This document shows, piece by piece, positions 57,030-64,000 of a stretch of DNA of 64,000 nt. The stretch is from Zea mays (lineage: Eukaryota; Streptophyta; Magnoliopsida; Poales; Poaceae), in NCBI RefSeq assembly GCF_902167145.1, contig NC_050097.1, positions 169,538,923 through 169,602,922 on the forward strand, read 5' to 3'. How positions within the stretch are numbered: position 1 is the stretch's first letter; each line of letters starts with the position of its first letter. Both the position numbers and the translations under genes were made by a program. Under the pieces are notes generated by a model that was not told the DNA's origin, did no database searches, and saw only the letters and a list, made by a program, of their open reading frames with translations.

Positions 57030-60000
57030 GTTTATGCATCCGGGGCTCAAGTTGGATAATTGACAGCGGGTGCACAAACCACATGACTGGGGAGAAAAGG
57101 ATGTTCTCCTCCTATGAGAAAAACCATGATCCCCAAAGAGCTATCACATTCGGGGATGGAAATCAAGGTTTGGTCAAAGGACTTGGTAAAATTGCTATAT
57201 GTCATGACCATTTTATTTCCAATGTTTTTCTTGTAGATTCTTTAGACTACAACTTGTTTTCTGTTTCTCAATTATGCAAAATGGGCTACAATTGTCTTTT
57301 TACGGATATAAGTGTTACTGTCTTTAGAAGAAGTGATGATTCAGTAGCATTTAAGGGAGTATTAGAGGGTCAGCTATACTTAGTTGATTTTAATAGAGCT
57401 GAACTCGATACTTGCTTAATTGCTAAGACTAACATGGGTTGGCTCTGGCATCGCCGACTAGCCCACGTTGGGATGAAGAATCTTCATAAGCTTCTCAAGG
57501 GAGAGCACATTTTGGGACTGACAAATGTTCATTTTGAGAAAGACATGATTTGTAGTGTATGTTAAGCAGGGAAGCAAGTTGGTGTTCATCATCCACACAA
57601 GAACATCAAGACGACTGACAGGCCGCTTGAGCTACTCCACATGGATCTATTCGGCCTGATAGCATACATAAGCATCGGCGGGAGTAAGTACTGTCTAGTT
57701 ATTGTGGATGATTATTCTCGCTTCACTTGGGTGTTCTTTTTGCAGGATAAATCTCAAACCCAAGAGACCTTAAAGGGATTCTTGAGACGGGCTCAAAATG
57801 AGTTCGGCTTAAGGATCAAAAAGATTAGAAGCGACAACGGGACAGAGTTCAAGAACTCACAAATAGAAGGCTTCCTTGAGGATGAGGGCATCAAGCATGA
57901 GTTCTCTTCTCCCTACACACCACAACAAAATGGTGTAGTGGAGAGGAAGAATAGGACTCTACTTGACATGGCGAGGACCATGCTTGATGAGTACAAGACT
58001 TCAGACCTGTTTTGGGCGGAAGCAATCAACACCGCTTGCTACGCCATCAACCGTCTCTACCTTCACCGAATCCTCAAGAAGACATCATATGAACTCCTCA
58101 CCGGTAAAAAGCCAAATGTTTCATATTTTAGAGTCTTTGGTAGCAAATGCTTTATTCTTGTTAAAAGAAGTAGAAAATCCAAATTTGCTCCTAAGGCTAT
58201 AGAAGGCTTTTTACTTAGTTATGATTCAAACACAAGGGCATATAGAGTCTTTAACAAGTCCGCTGGACTAGTTGAAGTTTCTTGTGACATTGTGTTTGAT
58301 GAGACTAACGGCTCTCAAGTAGAGCAAGTTGATCTTGATGAGCTAGATGATGAAGAGGCTCCGTGCGTCGCGCTAAGGAACATGTCCATTGGAGATGTGT
58401 GTCCTAAGGAATCCGAAGAGCCTCCACATGCACAAGATCAACCATCATCTTCAAATCAAGCATCTCCACCAACCCAAGATAAGGATCAAGCTCAAGATGA
58501 TGAAAACGAAGATCAAGAAGAGCCACCTCAAGAGGAGGACAATGATCAAGGGGGAGATGCCAATGATCAAGACAAGGAAGATGATGAGGGTCCAAGACCA
58601 CCACACCCAAGAGTCCACCAAGCAATACAACGAGATCACCCCGTGAAATCCATCCTCGGTGATATTCATAAGGGGGTAACCACTCGATCTCGTGTTGCTC
58701 AATTTTGTGAACATTACTCTTTTGTGTCTTCTATTGAGCCATACAGGGTGGAAGACGCATTAAGGGATTCAGATTGGGTGTTGGCAATGCAAGAGGAACT
58801 CAACAACTTCACGAGGAATGAGCTATGGCATTTAGTTCCACGTCCTAACCAAAATGTTGTAGGAACCAAGTGGGTCTTCTGCAACAAGCAAGACGAGCAT
58901 GGTGTGGTGACAAGGAACAAAGCCCGACTTGTAGCCAAGGGTTATTCACAAGTCGAAGGTTTGGATTTCGGTGAAACCTATGCACCCGTAGCTAGGCTTG
59001 AGTCAATTCGTATATTACTTGCCTATGCTACTTACCATGACTTTAAGCTCTATCAAATGGACGTGAAAAGTGCCTCCTTAATGGACCAATCAAGGAGGAG
59101 GTCTATGTTGAGCAACCTCCCGGCTTTGAAGATAGTGAGTACCCTAACCATGTCTATAAACTCTCTAAGGCGCTTTATGGGCTCAAGCAAGCCCCAAGAG
59201 CATGGTATGAATGCCTAAGAGATTTTCTTATCGCTAATGGCTTCAAAGTCGGAAAAGCTGATCCTACTCTCTTTACTAAAACAATTGCAAATGATTTGTT
59301 TGTATGCCAAATTTATGTTGATGATATCATATTTGGGTCTACTAACAAATCTACTTGTGAAGAGTTTAGTAGGATTATGGTTCAAAAATTCGAGATGTCT
59401 ATGATGGGGGAGTTAAAGTATTTTCTAGGATTTCAAGTCAAGCAACTCCAAGAGGTCACCTTCATCATCCAAACTAAGTACATTCAAGACATACTCACCA
59501 AGTTTGGAATGAAGGATGCCAAGCCCATCAAGACACCAATGGGAACTAATGGGCATCTCGACCTCAACACGAGAGGTAAATCGGTAGATCAAAAGGTATA
59601 CCGGTCGATGATAGGATCTTTACTCTATTTATGTGCATCTCGACCGGATATTATGCTTTCCATATGCATGTGTGCAAGATTCCAAGCCGATCCTAAGGAA
59701 TTTCACCTTAGGGTCGTAAAACGAATCTTGAGATATTTAGTTCATACTCCTAAGTTTGGCCTTTGGTACCCCAAGAGATCCACATTTGATTTAATAGGAT
59801 ATTCAGATGCTGATTGGGCAGGGTGTAAGATTGATAGAAAGAGCACATCAGGGACTTGTCAGTTCTTGGGAAGATCCCTGGTGTCTTGGGCTTCAAAGAA
59901 ACAATATTCGGTAGCCCTTTCTATCGCCGAAGCCGAGTACATTGCCGTAGGTCATTGTTGCGCGCAATTACTTTGGATGAGGCAACCCTTAGGGATTATG

Positions 60001-60265
60001 GTTACAAATTAACCAAAGTTCCTCTCCTATGTGATAATGAGAGTGCAATCCGCATGGCGGATAATCCCGTTGAGCACAGCCGCACTAAGCACATAGCCAT
60101 TCGGTATCACTTTTTGAGGGATCACCAACAAAGGGGGATATCGAGATTGCATATGTTAGCACCAAAGAACAATTAGCCGATATCTTTACCAAGCCATTAG
60201 ATGAGAAAACTTTTACTAAACTTAGGCATGAGCTAAACATTCTTGATTCTAGGAATTTTGATTGA
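57030..60265 (+). pseudogene. pol: pol of element E (protease, integrase, RT, RNase H), broken
   Basis: Same domain order as element D: protease WIIDSGCTNHM; His-Cys finger; integrase with [14 protein letters not shown] and [12 protein letters not shown] including [20 protein letters not shown] (lost in D), QMDVKSA and YVDD; and RNase H with [11 protein letters not shown]. Lesions: CAA-to-TAA at 57563-57565 within the zinc finger; 1-base deletions near 59075 (after QMDVKSA), 59990 (after LWMRQ) and 60133 (after HQQ). It ends DSRNFD-stop at 60265. In H-bond terms the catalytic residues are present but no continuous enzyme is encoded. Confidence 0.9.
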
Positions 60266-61090
60266 TATTTTGCACACATAGCTCATTTATATACCTTTGA
60301 TCATATCTCTTTCATGTGCTATGACTAATGTGTTTTCAAGTGTATTGTATGATAAGTCATAGATTGAAAGGAAAAAAGGAGTTTTTCGGCGAAGACAAGG
60401 CTTCCACTCCACTCCATCATGTTATTTACACTTCACCGTCACTCCGCACCGCTCTCCAATTTGGTATAATCTTCACTCATATATTGTTTGCCAAAGGGGG
60501 AGAGCAAATATAAGGGCTTATATTTCACTCACAAGTATCGGTTTTTGGCGATTCATGCCAAAGGGAGAGAAAGTATTACCCCAAAGCAAAAGGACCGCAC
60601 CACCGCCAATTTCAAAAATTATGTTCTTTCAATTTGTATTAAAGAAGTTTTTCGAATGGGTATCTTATTTTTGATATAATTTCAAATTGGTATGGCCCCT
60701 TTCAAAATTAATATCTAAAACCCTCTTGAACACTAAGAGGAGAATTTCTTTGAGGGGGAGTTTTGTTTAGTCAAAGGAAAAGCATTTGAAACAGGGGGAG
60801 AAAATTTCAAATCTTGAAAATGCTTCTCAAAATCTTATTCATATACCTTTGACTATTTTGCAAAAGACTTTGAAAAGAATTTCCAAAAGAGTTTGCAAAA
60901 ACAAAACAAGTGGTGCAAGTGTGGTCCAAAATGTTAAAATTAGAAGAAAGCAATCGATGCATATCTTATAAAATGAATATTGGTTTAACTCCAAGTAACC
61001 TTTGCACTAACCATATGCAAACTAGTTCAATTCTGCACTTATATATTTGCTTTGGTTTGTGTTGGCATCAATCTCCAAAAAGGGGGAGAT
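60266..61090 (+). other. Element E 3' non-coding region with multiple polypurine tracts
   Basis: Purine tracts near 60493 (aaagggggagag), 60562, 60752, 60795 and 61077-61090 (aaaaagggggagat), the last abutting the 3' LTR. No gene is supported despite small ORFs. Confidence 0.7.
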
Positions 61091-62063
61091 TGAAAGGGAA
61101 ATAGGGTCAAACCTTTTCCTAAATGATTTTGGTGGTTGAATTGCCCAACACAAATAATTTGACTAACTAGTTTGCTCTAGATTATAAGTTCTACAGGTGC
61201 CAAAGGTTCAACACAAACCAATAAAAAGTCCAAGAAAGGGTTCAAATAAAAAGAGCAAAGGACAACCGAAGGCAGCCCTGGTCTGGCGCACCGGACAGTG
61301 TCCGGTGCACCAGGGAGATCAACTCCAAACTTGCCACCTTTGGGTTTCTGGAATTGCCCTCCGCTATAATTCATCGGACTGTCCGGTGTAGCACCGGACT
61401 GTCCGGTGTGCCAAGCAGAGTAACGGCTATAGCGCCAACGGTCGTCTGCAAAAGGTGAACAGTGAGCTACAGTACGCGGACTGCGCGCGCAGAAGTCAGA
61501 GCAGGCGCAGATGGCGCACCGGACAATGAACAGGACCTATCCGGTGCACCACCGGACTTTCCGGTGGCCCCACATGTCAGAGCTCCAATGGTCGAACCCT
61601 AACGGTTGGGTGACGTGGCTGGCGCACCGGACTGTCTGGTGCGCCCATCGACAGCAGACTTCCCCAACGACCGCTTTGGTGGTTGGGGCTATAAATACCC
61701 CCAACCACCAACACTTCAAGGCATCCAAGTTTTCAGCCAACACATTCAATACAAGAGCTAGTGCATTCAATACAAGACACAAATAGAGTGAATCAAAATC
61801 TCTCCAAGTCCCAATTCCACTCAAAGCAATTAGTGACTAGAAGAGAGAGTTTTGCCGTGTTAATTTGAGCTCTTGCTCTTGGATCACTTTTCTTCTTCCC
61901 CATTTCTTGTTCCCAAGTTCTTTGTAATCAAAGCAAGAGACACCAATTGTGTGGTGGTCCTTGTGGGGACTAAGTGTCCCAATTGATTGAGAGGAGAAGC
62001 TCACTCGGTCTAAGTGACCGTTTGAGAGAGGGAAAGGGTTTAAAGAGACTCGGTCTTTGTGAC
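61091..62063 (+). repeat. 3' LTR of element E, cut by element F
   Basis: Homologous to 53142-54155 of the 5' LTR. It stops after tctttgtgac, where element F begins. The missing end should reappear after F, outside the window, preceded by GTGAC. Confidence 0.88.
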
Positions 62064-63281
62064 TGAAAGGGAAATAGGCTTACACCTTTTTCCTAAATAA
62101 TTTTGGTGGTTGAATTGCCCAACACAAATAATTGGACTAACTAGTTTGCTCTAGATGATAAGTTCTACAGGTGACAAAGGTTCAACACAAACCAATAAAA
62201 AGTCCAAGAAAGGGTTCAAATAAAATGAGCAAAAACCAACCGAAGGCTGCCCTGGTCTGGCGCACCGGATTGTCCGGTGTGCCACCGGACAGTGTCCGGT
62301 GCACCAGGGAGATCAACTCCAAACTCGCCACCTTCGAGAATTCTGAGAGCCACTCCGCTATAATTCACCGGATTGTCCGGTGTAGCACCGGACTGTCCGG
62401 TGTGCCAAGCGAAGCAACGACTACCTACGCCAACAGTCGTCTGCAATGGCTACAGTGAACAGTGAACAATGCCGACTGCACGCGTAGAGTTAGAGCAGGC
62501 GTCAGATGGCGCACCGGACAGTGAACAGGACCTGTCCGGTGCACCACTGGACTGTCCGGTGGCCCACATGTCAGAAGCTCCAATGGTCGAACCCTAACGG
62601 TTGGGTGACGTGGCTGGTACACCGGACAGTGTCCGGTGGCGCACCGGACTGTCTGGTGCACACTTCGACAACAGAGTTCCCCAACGGCCATTTTGGTGTT
62701 GTTGGGGCTATAAATACCCCCAACCACCACTCTTCAAGGCACCCAAGCATTCACTACTCCTCATTCAATACAAGAGCAATACACAACACTCCAAGATACA
62801 AATCAAAGCCACCGATCGAATCAAAGTCCACAATTCAACTCTAGTTTTTAGGACTTATGAGAAGATCGACTTGTGTTCTTTTGTTGTTCTTGTTGCTTGG
62901 TTGGCTTTCTTCTTTCTCTCATTCTTACTCTCAAAGCCTTGTAAGCAAAGCAAGAGACACCAATTGTGTGGTGGTCCTTGCGGGGTCTAAGTGACCCGGG
63001 AAATCAAGGAAGGAAGCTCACTCGGTCTAAGTGACCGTTTGAGAGATGGAAAGGGTTGAAAGAGACCCGGTCTTTGTGACCACCTCAACGGGGAGTAGGT
63101 TTGCAAGAACCGAACCTCGATAAAACAAATCGTCGTGTCATCCGTTCTTATTCACTTGTGATTTGTTTTCACCCTCTCTTTCGGACTCGTTTATATTTCT
63201 AACGCTAACCCCAGCTTGTAGTTGTGCTTAAACTTTATAAATTTCAGATTTGCCTATTCACCCCCCTCTAGGCGACTTTCA
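62064..63281 (+). repeat. 5' LTR of element F
   Basis: Start tgaaagggaaataggcttac, end ctaggcgactttca; TATA-like ctataaatac near 62708-62717. Contains caccggac/gtccggtg palindromes in an arrangement different from element E. Confidence 0.9.
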
Positions 63282-63330
63282 ATTGGTATCAGAGCCCGGT
63301 ACTTCATTAAGAGCCTAACCGCTCGAAGTG

Positions 63331-64000
63331 ATATTGGGAGCTCACGCCAAGAAGGAGATGGTGACCGGCGAGAAGCCCGCCACAAGCCACGGGAAGGCTC
63401 CATCGGGGGAGTCCGGCAATAAGAAGAGGGAGGAATCACCTCCCCACGTGAAGTCGCACCGGAGTGGCGACAAGAAGAAGAAAATGAAGAAGTGGTCTAC
63501 TACGAGACCGATTCTTCGTCGCCCTCCACCTCTGGATCCGACACGCCTTCCGTCACTTCTAAGCGCCATGAGCGCAAGAAGTTTAGTAAGATCCCCTTAC
63601 GCTATCCTCGTATTTCCAAACGCACCCCTTTACTTTCTGTCCCATTAGGCAAACCACCGATCTTTGACGGTGAAGATTATTGTATGTGGAGTGACAAAAT
63701 GAGGCACCATCTAACCTCACTCCACGCTAGTATTTGGGACATTGTTGAATTTGGTGCACAGGAACCATCTGTGGGGGATGAAGGCTATGACTCGGACAAG
63801 GTAGCCCAAATCTGGCACTTCAACTCCCAAGCCACTACTATACTCCTCGCCTCTCTAAGTCGAGAGGAGTATAATAAGGTGCAAGGGTTGAAGAGTGCCA
63901 AAGAGATTTGGGACGTTCTAAAGACCGCGCATGAAGGAGACGAGGTGACCAAGATCACCAAGAGGGAAACAATCGAGGGGGAGCTCGGTCGCTTCATGCT
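63331..64000 (+). pseudogene. gag: gag of element F, start lost and frameshifted (partial)
   Basis: Parallel to gag of element E, but the start codon is ATA (63331-63333) where E has ATG. One base is missing in the Lys-rich segment near 63490 (E reads KMKKVVYYE). Beyond that the original frame resumes with PLRYPRISKRTPLLS and WSDKMRHHLTSLHASIWD up to the window end. The copy is probably unable to make gag. Confidence 0.83.

Larger units (their letters stand above)
53142..62063 (+). mobile_element. Opie-like Sirevirus E, plus strand, degenerate
   Basis: A copia element with a 5' LTR (53142-54356), Met-tRNA primer site (attggtatcagagcc), gag, pol, multi-polypurine region, and a 3' LTR beginning at 61091 that is interrupted at 62063 by element F. 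The five bases before it (ACTGT, 53137-53141) are the predicted target duplication; its partner lies beyond the window. Gag has one frameshift and pol at least one stop and three frameshifts. Confidence 0.87.
62064..64000 (+). mobile_element. Opie-like Sirevirus F, left part (runs off window)
   Basis: Inserted in the 3' LTR of element E; predicted target duplication GTGAC (62059-62063). Begins with a full LTR (62064-63281, 1218 bp), followed by the Met-tRNA primer site (attggtatcagagcccgg) and the start of a damaged gag. It is the top layer of the stack. Confidence 0.87.

Noticed and set aside
58389..58646. Lys/Met-rich ORFs overlapping pol of element E (also 54984-55166, 55586-55813)
   Set aside because: Shadow frames of gag and pol; the same positions in element D encode conserved gag/pol in the main frame.

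Overview
This is a plant nuclear window, almost certainly maize (Zea mays) or a very close relative. There are no bacterial operons. The window holds one intact cellular gene, a four-exon ubiquitin-ribosomal protein eL40 fusion gene on the minus strand (35.7-39.1 kb). It lies in an island of about 6.7 kb between blocks of nested LTR retrotransposons. The families look like the classical maize Zeon/cinful (Ty3/gypsy, Tat lineage), Huck (Ty3/gypsy) and Opie/Ji (Ty1/copia, Sirevirus). Family names come from remembered LTR ends, gag sequences and structure, not from a database search; the boundaries are read from the sequence (LTR pairs, TG..CA ends, 5-bp target-site duplications).

Layout. 1-12849: an older Zeon-like element (B), cut by the left window edge and split at 4275/11680 by a very young Zeon-like element (A, 4276-11679, TSD GAATG, LTRs differing at 1 of 642 sites). 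Both carry gag on the sense strand and a long spliced gene on the antisense strand (a Tat-type additional ORF with a 'putative gypsy-type transposon' domain), and neither shows pol. 12850-20569: old, mostly unrecognised sequence with two decayed plus-strand relatives of the same antisense gene and one candidate reversed LTR. 20570-34030: a Huck-like element (TSD GTGTT) lacking nearly all of pol, with its gag split by a young gag-only Sirevirus (22216-28709, TSD TAGAG). 34031-40720: the gene island, with MITEs, tRNA-like sequences and the ubiquitin-eL40 gene. Intron 2 of that gene holds five tandem 214-bp repeats. 40721-49615: an Opie-like element on the minus strand (D, TSD CCCTC) with open gag and broken pol. 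49616-51586: poorly recognised sequence. 51587-64000: a stack of Sirevirus LTRs, each inserted into the LTR of the previous one: H, then G (minus), then E (Opie-like, plus), then F (Opie-like, plus, running off the window).

How it works together. The retrotransposons provide gag (capsid), protease, integrase, reverse transcriptase and RNase H, but every pol in the window is missing or broken. The youngest elements (A and the gag-only Sirevirus) must therefore have moved with enzymes supplied by autonomous relatives elsewhere. The ubiquitin-eL40 gene has a TATA box, a telo-box and site II motifs typical of plant ribosomal-protein promoters.

The most interesting signals are: (1) the antisense additional gene, whose phase-0 intron sits at the same codon boundary in three copies, one of them from a diverged family; (2) length changes between paired LTRs of two Opie-like elements that fall almost entirely at 17-bp CACCGGAC-W-GTCCGGTG palindromes; (3) the five-copy 214-bp array inside a housekeeping gene's intron; and (4) the multi-layer LTR-into-LTR nest. 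I saw no convincing wholly new system beyond these.
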